Source of the DNA: an uncultured Lachnospiraceae bacterium
Lineage (GTDB): Bacteria; Bacillota; Clostridia; Lachnospirales; Lachnospiraceae
Length of the DNA: 64,000 nt
Assembly (NCBI GenBank): GCA_947627245.1
Contig: CANQVH010000009.1
Location: 1-64,000, forward strand
Reading direction: 5' to 3'
This document shows, one piece after another, positions 8,640-15,160 of the stretch. Each line of letters opens with the position of its first letter. Within the stretch, counting starts at the first letter, position 1. The position numbers were made by a program, and so were the translations under genes. A model generated the notes under the pieces. It ran no database searches and was not told the origin of the DNA. It was given only the letters and a program-made list of their open reading frames with translations.

Positions 8640-10709
8640 ATGGAAATCAAAAAACTTGTAACGGAGAATTTTAAGGCATGCCCGGACGGAACTTATCAGT
8701 TCGGGAAAGTCAATGTCCTTATCGGCCCGAACGGAAAAGGAAAGACTTCTCTTCAGAACGCTCTGCGTTATGTGCTTACGGGAAAACTTCCGGAGGATCC
8801 GATCAGGCATGGAGAGGACCATGTAACCGTTTCCGCAGTCCTTGATGACGGACAGAACACAACCATTGAAAGAACCAATTATGTCGCAGACACATGGCGG
8901 ATCAATGGTGAGGAGGTAAAGGAAAAGGATTTCACGGCCGAAGTACTTAAAAACCGCGATTTTTACGAAAGGAGCGGCAAGCTTTTGGCAGTGAACAGGG
9001 CTCACACAAACCGGTTCTTTTACAACAAGGACCAGTCAACGCTCTGGGATTTCCTGCAGAATGGCAGGGTGGAAGGCTCCAAGATCACCGGATTGAAAGA
9101 GCTTGAGGTTGAGCTGGAAGACGGCACGGTTTTGTACTTGATCAGGTCAAAGCCGTCCAATGCGCGTATTGATGGAAAAACATCTACGGGCAAGGCTGTG
9201 ACGGAACTGCTTAGGGACCGGATTGGCGGCGAACCGAAGGGTCTTGAGCTGGTTACCTCTTCAGAGGTTTTCCAGGCCATGCATATTGGTGACTTTGGAC
9301 GTTACCTTATGAGCATGGTACCCGTCCAGCTTGACTTTGAAAAGCTCTCACAGCTTGCAAAGCTCACAAAAGATGAGCGCGACGTGCTCAGCCCTCTGTT
9401 CCCACCGTCCCCGTCACCTGTAACACCGGGCGATGTAGCCTCCGTGCATAAGCTTCTTATGGCTACACGGCAGGGTATCACGAAACGCATGGAGGAACTG
9501 CGGGCGAAGGCCCAGTTCGAGGGCCAGCTTCCGCCTCTGACACAGGAGAATGTGGACAAAAAGATCAAAGAAATCAACGGGCAGCTTGCAGCGTACGACC
9601 AGCTAAAACAGGCATGGGATGTGTACAAAAAGCGTGTGGAAGAGCGCCGGAAGTCCATCAGTACGCTCAGGGAGTGGATTGAAAAATACAATTCGTTCGG
9701 GCATGTGGATAATCCGACAGAAGGGGAGCTTCAGAAGCTCCTTGCGCAAGAAACCGAAATCCGTTCGCGTATCATGCAGAATGAAAAACAGGCGGTTTTG
9801 CTCCAGCAGTCAAATGTTCCGCTTAAGAAGATGCTCGATAATTTGGACACAAAGGTCTGCCCGTTGTGCGATAAGCTTGTCTGCAGCACGGACAAGACTG
9901 GGGCAAAAAAGGATCTTGCCGACGCGATTGAAGCAAATGAGGCAGCATCAGTGTTAGCATCTCAGACGGCTGAAAAGGACAAGAAAGCCTTGGAGCAGTT
10001 GCTCGCCGATGAGGAACGGGTTAGAAACAATGTGAGCCGCTTCAATGAGAAGCTGGCACTTTACAACCAGATCGAGGACTTCAAAAAGTCAATCCCGGAT
10101 GAGCCTAAGATGCCGGCTCCTCTTCAGGAACCGGCCGGGCTTACGGAAGAGCTGCAGAAGTACAGCGAGTACAAAAGGCAGTATCTCCTATACGATGAAT
10201 GCAAGAAGAGTCTTGCTGATTATGAGAAGGTAAAAATCCAGCATATGCTGTATACAAGTCTTGTCAGGAAATCAGAACCGAAAAACGGACTCCTTACAGT
10301 TACGATACTGGATTATCTCCTCACTCCTTTCGCAGACCATGTAAACCATTTTGCGAAAGGGATCTATGGAGACACGGAGCTTCAGTTTAAGATGGCAGAT
10401 TCCGGGCTTCAGGTACTCTGCAAACCGCATGGAAGGGATTGCTTCCTTCCGGTAAACGTCCTTTCCAGAGGTGAGGCAATGCTTGCTACGTTTGCGCTCA
10501 TGGATATGGTGTCCAGCATCTCCAATGCGAGAATGCTTATGTTCGACAATCTGGAGTCTCTTGACGAGGAGTCGCTTGGGAAACTTATTTCCATGTTCCA
10601 GACAGATGAAATGTTATCCCAGTATGATCACATTTTTCTTTCGATGGTGGGACATGGGAGTATTACTGATGTGGTGGAAAAGTTCCCTGTTACCGTTCTT
10701 AACTTCTGA
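8640..10709 (+). CDS. SMC/Rad50/RecF-like ATPase with zinc-hook motif
   Basis: This 689-aa protein has the split-ATPase plan of the SMC/Rad50 family. Walker A (GPNGKGKTS) is at residues about 29-37, an ABC-type signature region (SRGEAML) near 609 and Walker B (MLMFDNLE) near 631. The middle is predicted coiled coil, interrupted near residue 406 by a CxxC (CPLC) that resembles a Rad50 zinc hook. It is shorter than Rad50, so the coils are short. Such proteins act in double-strand-break processing or replication-fork repair; no SbcD-like nuclease lies beside it. The start has AAAGGAG, and a terminator follows. Confidence 0.85.
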   Translation: MEIKKLVTENFKACPDGTYQFGKVNVLIGPNGKGKTSLQNALRYVLTGKLPEDPIRHGEDHVTVSAVLDDGQNTTIERTNYVADTWRINGEEVKEKDFTAEVLKNRDFYERSGKLLAVNRAHTNRFFYNKDQSTLWDFLQNGRVEGSKITGLKELEVELEDGTVLYLIRSKPSNARIDGKTSTGKAVTELLRDRIGGEPKGLELVTSSEVFQAMHIGDFGRYLMSMVPVQLDFEKLSQLAKLTKDERDVLSPLFPPSPSPVTPGDVASVHKLLMATRQGITKRMEELRAKAQFEGQLPPLTQENVDKKIKEINGQLAAYDQLKQAWDVYKKRVEERRKSISTLREWIEKYNSFGHVDNPTEGELQKLLAQETEIRSRIMQNEKQAVLLQQSNVPLKKMLDNLDTKVCPLCDKLVCSTDKTGAKKDLADAIEANEAASVLASQTAEKDKKALEQLLADEERVRNNVSRFNEKLALYNQIEDFKKSIPDEPKMPAPLQEPAGLTEELQKYSEYKRQYLLYDECKKSLADYEKVKIQHMLYTSLVRKSEPKNGLLTVTILDYLLTPFADHVNHFAKGIYGDTELQFKMADSGLQVLCKPHGRDCFLPVNVLSRGEAMLATFALMDMVSSISNARMLMFDNLESLDEESLGKLISMFQTDEMLSQYDHIFLSMVGHGSITDVVEKFPVTVLNF

Positions 10710-10717
10710 TTTTCATG

Positions 10718-10752
10718 AAAATCCCCCCCCGGTTTAGGCTGGGGGATTTTTA
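10718..10752 (+). terminator. Rho-independent terminator
   Basis: AAAATCCCCCC pairs with GGGGGATTTTT across a short loop after the Rad50-like gene. Confidence 0.85.
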
Positions 10753-10828
10753 TATTTTGCTATATCGCGTTGAAACATTAGCTTTTATACGTTTTTTTTG
10801 TATATATAAAAATTCCAGCCATACAGTC

Positions 10829-10836
10829 TGCATATT
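10829..10836 (+). promoter_or_regulatory. TGCATATT promoter-like box of the sigma factor gene
   Basis: TGCATATT lies 43 nt before the sigma gene start; TATAAAAA is 24 rather than 30 nt upstream. The variant suggests auto-regulation, but with a weaker or different promoter than the main set. Confidence 0.45.
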
Positions 10837-10871
10837 GGTTATGCCAGTCATTTACAGGGGAGGAATGAAAT

Positions 10872-11792
10872 ATGGAAAACTTAAGAAATGCATCACTGGT
10901 GGAAGGATTGTTGACGGATGATTATGAACTGCGGGTGTACTCCGGAACAGTTCTTGCCAAGAGGTTTGGAAATGAGGTGCTTGAGATGATCGCTGCAGCT
11001 TGGAAAGGAGAAGGGGACTTTCCGCATGCATTTTATAATGACAAAGGCTGCCGCGAAGCATTGGGCAGGGCGGACCATGAATTCCTGTCCGTGTCCGCAA
11101 TCATGGACTTTTACAGAAACGGCCCGGACAAACTGCATGCCTGCGTAAAAAGGCAGATGGTCTTATCGCATCGGGACTATATTTTTTATCTGATGAACCA
11201 TTATTATCCGTCTTTTGTCAGGTCGTACGCAGACGACCTGTATGATTGCGGGGTCATTGGGCTTCTGGCGGCTATGGAAGGGTATAACGGGCAGAATGCA
11301 TTCACGACGTACAGTAAATTTTATATTATCCATGAGATGGCGTCCTTTACTTATTACCTGCAAGGGAACCCTTCCTGTTATTATGCGAAAATTCAAAAAC
11401 AGATCCGCGACGTGATCGGCAATGATATTGATACAGATATCTCCATAAAAGAAATATCAAGGAAGACAGGAATCCGGGAAGATATTGTTGTACGTGAACT
11501 GAGGATGATGCATACGACGGAATTTGTCCGGATCGATGAGTTCCCGGCATTGGTTGAGGGTATTGTTGACGAGCGAGTAAATATTGAGAAAACGGTTGAG
11601 GATAGATTACTGTATGGGATGCTTAAACAGGCTGTGACAAAACTTGAAAGAGAAGATAAAGAACTGCTCATGCTTTATTTCTGGAGAAATTATTCATTCG
11701 GACGCATAGCAAGGGAAAAAGGGGTCTGCTACAGCAGGGTAAAAAAACGATACATGCAAATACTTGACGCTTTGCGCAAAGAGATCATATAA
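10872..11792 (+). CDS. Sigma-70 family RNA polymerase sigma factor
   Basis: The 306-aa product has a region-2-like block about residues 95-155 (YADDLYDCGVIGLLAAMEGY followed by FTTYSKFYIIHEM), matching the core-binding and -10-recognition helices. A helix-turn-helix around 180-205 resembles region 3. A clear region 4 follows at the C-terminus, with SFGRIAREKGVCYSRVKKRY as the recognition helix-turn-helix. The first 90 residues are not typical and may be a regulatory domain. GGGAGG precedes the start. It should direct host RNA polymerase to a private promoter set; the repeated CATATT boxes across this window are the obvious candidates. No anti-sigma gene was recognised next to it. Confidence 0.88.
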   Translation: MENLRNASLVEGLLTDDYELRVYSGTVLAKRFGNEVLEMIAAAWKGEGDFPHAFYNDKGCREALGRADHEFLSVSAIMDFYRNGPDKLHACVKRQMVLSHRDYIFYLMNHYYPSFVRSYADDLYDCGVIGLLAAMEGYNGQNAFTTYSKFYIIHEMASFTYYLQGNPSCYYAKIQKQIRDVIGNDIDTDISIKEISRKTGIREDIVVRELRMMHTTEFVRIDEFPALVEGIVDERVNIEKTVEDRLLYGMLKQAVTKLEREDKELLMLYFWRNYSFGRIAREKGVCYSRVKKRYMQILDALRKEII

Positions 11793-11806
11793 TTCCATTC
11801 ATTAAC

Positions 11807-11891
11807 GCGGTGGCCGGGACTCGAACCCGAAAGCCGCTTGACGCGAACTACGGATTAGCAATCCGCTGCTGTACCATTGAGCCACCACCGC
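11807..11891 (-). tRNA. tRNA-Ser(GCT)
   Basis: The cloverleaf has 7-bp acceptor GCGGTGG/CCACCGC, anticodon loop TTGCTAA and a long class II variable arm. CCA is not encoded. It is the last gene of array 1. Confidence 0.93.
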
Positions 11892-11895
11892 ATAC

Positions 11896-11978
11896 GCCGC
11901 AGGCAGGATTCGAACCTGCATGCCGTCTCCGGCTGCCTGTTTTCAAGACAGGTGCTCCACCAGTTGAGCGACTGCGGC
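11896..11978 (-). tRNA. tRNA-Ser(TGA)
   Basis: Acceptor GCCGCAG/CTGCGGC, anticodon loop CTTGAAA and a long variable arm are all present. Confidence 0.93.
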
Positions 11979-11990
11979 AAATATTTCAGC

Positions 11991-12072
11991 GCCACAGGCA
12001 GGATTCGAACCTGCATGCCGTCTCCGGGTACCTGCTTTCGGGGCAGGCGCTCCACCATTGAGCGACTGTGGC
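11991..12072 (-). tRNA. tRNA-Ser(CGA)
   Basis: The anticodon loop is CCCGAAA, with a long variable arm. It closely resembles the adjacent tRNA-Ser(TGA), suggesting tandem duplication. Its codon TCG is absent from the array's leader peptide. Confidence 0.92.
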
Positions 12073-12077
12073 AAAAC

Positions 12078-12165
12078 GCCGTCTGCACGATTTGAACGTG
12101 CGCACCGCCGAAGCGGTGGTCACCGGTTTCCAGCCGGGCACATTACCATGCTCTGTCAAGACGGC
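12078..12165 (-). tRNA. tRNA-Ser(GGA)
   Basis: The anticodon loop is CTGGAAA with a long variable arm. It completes a full serine set (GCT, TGA, CGA, GGA). Confidence 0.9.
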
Positions 12166-12173
12166 ATATGGAT

Positions 12174-12255
12174 GGGCAGGGAGGGATTTGAACCCCCGAA
12201 GCCTTGCGGCAACAGATTTACAGTCTGCCTACTTTAACCTCTTGCATACCTACCC
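12174..12255 (-). tRNA. tRNA-Tyr(GTA)
   Basis: Acceptor GGGTAGG/CCTGCCC, anticodon loop CTGTAAA and a class II variable arm as expected for bacterial tRNA-Tyr. Confidence 0.93.
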
Positions 12256-12279
12256 GTATAATTGCCCTTGCCGGGCAGC

Positions 12280-12350
12280 CGCCCCTGAGGGACTCGAACC
12301 CTCACTTTATGGCTGAGAACCATACGTCGTAACCTTTAGACTAAGGGGCG
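12280..12350 (-). tRNA. tRNA-Glu(CTC)
   Basis: Acceptor CGCCCCT/AGGGGCG, anticodon loop TTCTCAG and a perfect GAGGG T-stem. Confidence 0.9.
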
Positions 12351-12356
12351 AAAATC

Positions 12357-12426
12357 GTGCATGGGGGAATTGAACCCGCCATCTCCGGATTGAAGGGCCG
12401 GCGTCGTAACCACTTGACTAATGCAC
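12357..12426 (-). tRNA. tRNA-Glu(TTC)
   Basis: The anticodon loop is CCTTCAA. One mismatch occurs in the acceptor stem and one in the anticodon stem, so the gene is slightly degenerate. Confidence 0.85.
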
Positions 12427-12432
12427 GGGAGT

Positions 12433-12505
12433 GGGGCGGGGAGGTGTCGAGCCTCCATCCTGCAGGTTTTCAGCCTGCCGCTCAGACCGCATAAGCTACC
12501 GCTCC
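12433..12505 (-). tRNA. tRNA-Phe(GAA)
   Basis: The anticodon loop CTGAAAA lies in a perfect GCAGG/CCTGC stem. The acceptor has one A-C mismatch. Confidence 0.88.
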
Positions 12506-12517
12506 ATGCTGCACGGG

Positions 12518-12739
12518 CTATGCCGTGCATGTTGCAATGATATCGTCAATGCGCACATTCCAGATGCTGGAAAGCACGACAAGGTTATCTACGGTCGGAA
12601 CAGCCTGCCCGTTCTGCCATTTACATACGGCTGCCGCGGAGATCCCGCATATTCGCTGGATGTCCTTGATTGTCATTCCAGCCCTGATCCTCATGTCCCG
12701 GATATTCTGACCTGTCTTTACCGTATCAATGATCGGCAT
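12518..12739 (-). CDS. Small XRE-type helix-turn-helix protein inside the tRNA array
   Basis: The 73-aa product begins MPIIDTVKTGQNI; AAAGGAG on the minus strand fixes this start, while the longer open frame merely runs through tRNA genes. The sequence matches the Cro/CI fold: a helix with RIRAGMTIKDIQ, then CGISAAAVCKWQNG as the DNA-reading helix. It sits between tRNA-Leu(CAG) and tRNA-Phe on the same transcript. It could regulate the array or the element; a housekeeping role is less likely. Confidence 0.82.
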   Translation of the reverse strand: MPIIDTVKTGQNIRDMRIRAGMTIKDIQRICGISAAAVCKWQNGQAVPTVDNLVVLSSIWNVRIDDIIATCTA

Positions 12740-12772
12740 TTCTATCATCTCCTTTCCAAAATATACTGCAAG

Positions 12773-12852
12773 TCGGCATAGAGAGACTCGAACTCTCATC
12801 CTGTTGGACTGCATCCTGAGTGCAGTGCGTCTGCCATTGCGCCATATGCCGA
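12773..12852 (-). tRNA. tRNA-Leu(CAG)
   Basis: The anticodon loop CTCAGGA is closed by CTGCA/TGCAG. The variable region is about 11 nt, shorter than usual for leucine. The acceptor can extend to 8 bp. Confidence 0.87.
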
Positions 12853-12856
12853 TCGT

Positions 12857-12930
12857 ACAGGAGGTGGGGTTCGAACCCACGAGCCCGGTTTTTTGAAAAC
12901 CAGAGGTCTTCCGGCTGCCTTCACTCCTGC
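12857..12930 (-). tRNA. tRNA-Leu(CAA), short variable loop
   Basis: Acceptor GCAGGAG/CTCCTGT, anticodon loop TTCAAAA and T-stem GTGGG/CCCAC. Only 5 nt (GGCTC) separate the anticodon and T stems, whereas bacterial tRNA-Leu normally has a long class II arm. The D-stem is the 3-bp type of class II tRNAs. Confidence 0.85.
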
Positions 12931-12932
12931 AT

Positions 12933-13005
12933 ACCCCGGATGGGATTCGAACCCATAAATACACGGTCCTTAGCCGTGCCTGTGTGCCAGTTCCAGCACC
13001 GGGGC
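12933..13005 (-). tRNA. tRNA-Leu(AAG), short variable loop
   Basis: A perfect GCCCCGG/CCGGGGT acceptor, anticodon loop CTAAGGA in CACGG/CCGTG, and a 5-nt variable loop (TATTT). An A34 leucine anticodon is unusual in bacteria, and the short loop departs from class II form. It is the first complete tRNA after the leader terminator. Confidence 0.85.
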
Positions 13006-13007
13006 AG

Positions 13008-13033
13008 ATGTACCTGATAGGATTCGAACCTAC
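13008..13033 (-). pseudogene. tRNA 3'-half remnant
   Basis: A T-arm (GTAGG, TTCGAAT, CCTAT) plus a 3' acceptor-like CAGGTAC is present, but no matching 5' half is seen. It lies directly after the terminator U-tract on the minus strand. Either a tRNA was truncated by insertion of the attenuator, or the T-arm is kept as a processing signal. Confidence 0.55.
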
Positions 13034-13069
13034 AAAAAAAACCGCTTTGCGTGGGTTACGCAAAGCGGT
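13034..13069 (-). terminator. Attenuator/terminator between leader ORF and tRNA array 1
   Basis: On the minus strand a perfect 12-bp stem (ACCGCTTTGCGT/ACGCAAAGCGGT, loop AACCC) is followed by eight T. It lies after the 38-aa leader ORF and before every tRNA, so array transcription must pass it. The loop and 3' arm can alternatively pair with leader bases 13130-13144 (GCGTGG with CCACGC, extended by UUU/AAA across a bulge), an antiterminator geometry. Confidence 0.88.
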
Positions 13070-13099
13070 GTATGCAGTATATTCTTGATTAGGAGGATC

Positions 13100-13216
13100 C
13101 TAGACCTGCAGCCTTACACTTTCCGTTCTATCCACGCGAAATAATCCCTTGCACTCAAGATACAGGGACTCTGATTCGTATGAATAAAACAAACTGGTAA
13201 TCGTTCTGCAGTTCAT
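13100..13216 (-). CDS. 38-aa leader peptide of tRNA array 1 (putative attenuation sensor)
   Basis: AAAGGAG lies a few bases before the ATG. Residues 8-21 read SLFYSYESESLYLE, 14 consecutive residues drawn only from Ser, Leu, Phe, Tyr and Glu, the five amino acids of the downstream array. The run includes AGT (read by Ser-GCT), TTG (Leu-CAA), TTT (Phe), TAT and TAC (Tyr), TCA (Ser-TGA), GAA and GAG (the two Glu tRNAs), TCC (Ser-GGA), CTG (Leu-CAG) and CTT (Leu-AAG). Only TCG for Ser-CGA is absent. The segment that can form an antiterminator follows at codons 25-29. The stop is 31 nt before the terminator stem. The layout matches amino-acid-operon leader peptides, but here the regulated genes are tRNAs. 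Confidence 0.82.
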   Translation of the reverse strand: MNCRTITSLFYSYESESLYLECKGLFRVDRTESVRLQV

Positions 13217-13245
13217 AGCCGTTCTCCTTTCTTAATCCTGTACCT

Positions 13246-13274
13246 ATTGTATCAGTCCTTTTCCAGATTTGCAA
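13246..13274 (-). promoter_or_regulatory. Housekeeping-type promoter of tRNA array 1
   Basis: On the minus strand TTGCAA and TACAAT are separated by exactly 17 bp, 30 nt upstream of the leader peptide start. It lacks the CATATT box, so the array should be read by the host's main sigma factor. Confidence 0.75.
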
Positions 13275-13352
13275 TACAACTACAAGTTGAATTTGAAAAA
13301 AATCTTTCCCTTTCCATGGATTTCTGCTTTTTTATTGAGAAGGCATGTGCAA

Positions 13353-13361
13353 TGACATATT
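13353..13361 (+). promoter_or_regulatory. TGACATATT promoter-like box
   Basis: TGACATATT with downstream TGAAATGAA precedes a structured leader; the first gene starts 156 nt downstream, unlike the usual 43-50 nt. Confidence 0.55.
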
Positions 13362-13399
13362 TGAAATGAAATGATGTACCGATGGCCAGAGCAGAAAAA

Positions 13400-13489
13400 C
13401 AGATGAGCCAGAGGTGTAAATTCCGCAAAGGAATAATAGCAGGAACTATTTATCCGAGGCTCGTCTGTCATCAGATGAGCCTTCTTTTC
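13400..13489 (+). promoter_or_regulatory. Switch-like leader RNA with mutually exclusive hairpins
   Basis: CAGATGAGCC occurs at 13400 and again at 13472; GGCTCGTCTG at 13458 can pair perfectly (one G-U) with either. Pairing with the first copy closes a three-way junction holding two small hairpins (ATTCC/GGAAT and AATAG/CTATT). Pairing with the second copy makes a terminator followed by TTCTTTTC. This is the architecture of a riboswitch or attenuator upstream of the three-gene regulator operon. The ligand is unknown. A 11-codon ORF (13371-13406) ends inside the first arm, so translation could also throw the switch. Confidence 0.65.
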
Positions 13490-13509
13490 ATGAAAGGGGA
13501 AATCGGAAG

Positions 13510-14325
13510 ATGACAAACGAGTATTTAAAAGTAGCAAACGGGGACGCTGAGCTTATGGGTAATGTGGTCCACCAGATGCGTGGACATAGAACCGTGCCCG
13601 ACTATTCAATGGACTGTGGGTATGCCGGCAGGACACTCACGAGAATTACCGGAAATGAGAGAAAGTCCGACATTTCCGAAAAAATGATGTCCGTGCTTTA
13701 TGAAAACAGGGATCCGGAATCCATTATCACAGATGATAACGTGCTTGCAGCGAACGGATGCATTAAAACGGAGTACCTTGACGCAATGCGGCGTAAAATG
13801 GTACGAGATGGGGTTTTCGTTGTTACGAAGATGCCTGAGATGGGTGCGGATATTTTTTCAGACCATGGTGATGGATGCTTTTCTCTGTGTACCATGGAGC
13901 AGCCGGTTGAATTTAAAGCCAAGACAAAAAAGAGGAGAGGCAGAAAATTGAAGGTAGCTATGTCCATGGATACCATGAAGGTCGTGGAGAACATGGAGAA
14001 AACCCTTACGGAAAAGGAACGCAAGGCAGATTCCTATGTGGCATTCCTGTGGGATCTTGCGAAGTTTTCCCTCGCGCTTAGCGCAAAGGAATACAATGTG
14101 CTGCGTTACCATGTCCGGCGTTTGTCAGAGGATGCCTTCTTCTGCGCTGTACTTCATGATTATTGTGAGCTGGTGGAGTATGATGACGCCCATGATATGG
14201 AAAAGCTGAGAAAGTTCTTCAATGGCGAGAGGGCAGATGTTCCGGAATGGGCAGAAGAATCGAAGGATTGTTTTGATGTCCTTTATGACTTGCTGTTCGT
14301 GTTTGACAGGAACTATTTAGGGTAA
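13510..14325 (+). CDS. Helix-turn-helix-like regulator paralogue 1
   Basis: GAAAGGGG precedes the ATG. The first 100 residues contain a divergent HTH-like block (GYAGRTLTRITGNERK) followed by VLAANGC, a pattern shared with the next two genes (CISNVIYGQ then LLLAANGI; SISKVLHGR then FAAANGL). A Lys/Arg-rich KKRRGRK patch lies mid-protein, then a helical C-terminal domain. It is first of three tandem paralogues transcribed through the switch-like leader. A DNA-binding regulatory role is inferred from the fold-like pattern only. Confidence 0.6.
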   Translation: MTNEYLKVANGDAELMGNVVHQMRGHRTVPDYSMDCGYAGRTLTRITGNERKSDISEKMMSVLYENRDPESIITDDNVLAANGCIKTEYLDAMRRKMVRDGVFVVTKMPEMGADIFSDHGDGCFSLCTMEQPVEFKAKTKKRRGRKLKVAMSMDTMKVVENMEKTLTEKERKADSYVAFLWDLAKFSLALSAKEYNVLRYHVRRLSEDAFFCAVLHDYCELVEYDDAHDMEKLRKFFNGERADVPEWAEESKDCFDVLYDLLFVFDRNYLG

Positions 14326-14337
14326 GGAGGCGGAACG

Positions 14338-15096
14338 ATGGAAAACTCGAAAGAAAAATACTGGAAAGAAGTCCGAGAGCAAAACTATATCAATGTCATG
14401 GATGTTGATTGCTCACTGGTGATCAAGCTTATTGACATCGCACGGGGGAAGAAGTCTCTTGAACGGTTCCTCCATGACAACAAGCTTAGCTGTTCTTGTA
14501 TCTCCAATGTTATATACGGGCAAGTGAAAAGGATGCATGTCAAGGACATTGTGATTATTTCACAGAACCTGCCTTCCGGCAGCCCTGTGACAAAAAAACT
14601 GCTGCTTGCCGCAAATGGCATCTATGAAAAAGAAGGCAGGATGGTGTCCTTGGAAAAAATGACAGCTTCCATACAGGAATCGCGCAAGATGATCAGGGCC
14701 TTGGATGAGCCGATTAAAAAGAGCAGCATGTCTGCTTCCAAAAAGTATAAGCGTAAGAAGCTGGAACAGCATAAAGGGGAAAACAGCAAAAAGGCAGAAA
14801 TAATGGCATTCCCTGTGGAATACGACAGCTATGAAGCCTTTATCGACGACCTTTCTTTTTATGGAAAAAGGCAGCCGGAATCTGTTTTGTTCTTTCTGAA
14901 AAAGAATCAGAGGCGTTTATTTGCGGACAAAGATTTTTGCAGGGTTCTTTCTTTGTACCGGAAATATGCGGATGCTGAAAAGGAACAGCGTGTATCTGAT
15001 CTAAAGGCCTTTTACGAGAATGGGACGGATGTACAGGAATGTAAGCCGTTATCGAACCGGTATAAGCTTATTTTGGATACCTATTGCAAAGCGTGA
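14338..15096 (+). CDS. Helix-turn-helix-like regulator paralogue 2
   Basis: The start has AAGGAGG and lies 12 nt after the previous stop. The N-terminal 95 residues follow the same scheme as the neighbours, with CISNVIYGQVKRMHVKDIV as the putative DNA-reading helix and LLLAANGIY after it. A Lys-rich segment (KKYKRKKLEQHKGENSKK) links to a C-terminal helical domain with an FPVEYDSYEAFIDDLSFY motif. The third paralogue has a similar YPVPDVDNFERFTENLSFF there, so the homology extends over both domains. Confidence 0.65.
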   Translation: MENSKEKYWKEVREQNYINVMDVDCSLVIKLIDIARGKKSLERFLHDNKLSCSCISNVIYGQVKRMHVKDIVIISQNLPSGSPVTKKLLLAANGIYEKEGRMVSLEKMTASIQESRKMIRALDEPIKKSSMSASKKYKRKKLEQHKGENSKKAEIMAFPVEYDSYEAFIDDLSFYGKRQPESVLFFLKKNQRRLFADKDFCRVLSLYRKYADAEKEQRVSDLKAFYENGTDVQECKPLSNRYKLILDTYCKA

Positions 15097-15160
15097 TTTG
15101 CTGCTTCGGAAAAATGTTCTGTATGGGAACTATAACAAATATGAAATGGAGGAACTTATT

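Noticed and set aside
12518-13063. 181-codon minus ORF across tRNA genes
   Set aside because: Most of it translates tRNA sequence (recurrent VGSNPT-like artefacts); only the last 73 codons, with their own ribosome site, are an HTH gene.
13008-13069. T-box riboswitch before the tRNA array
   Set aside because: No T-box consensus or specifier loop is visible; the layout with a translated leader fits ribosome-mediated attenuation better.
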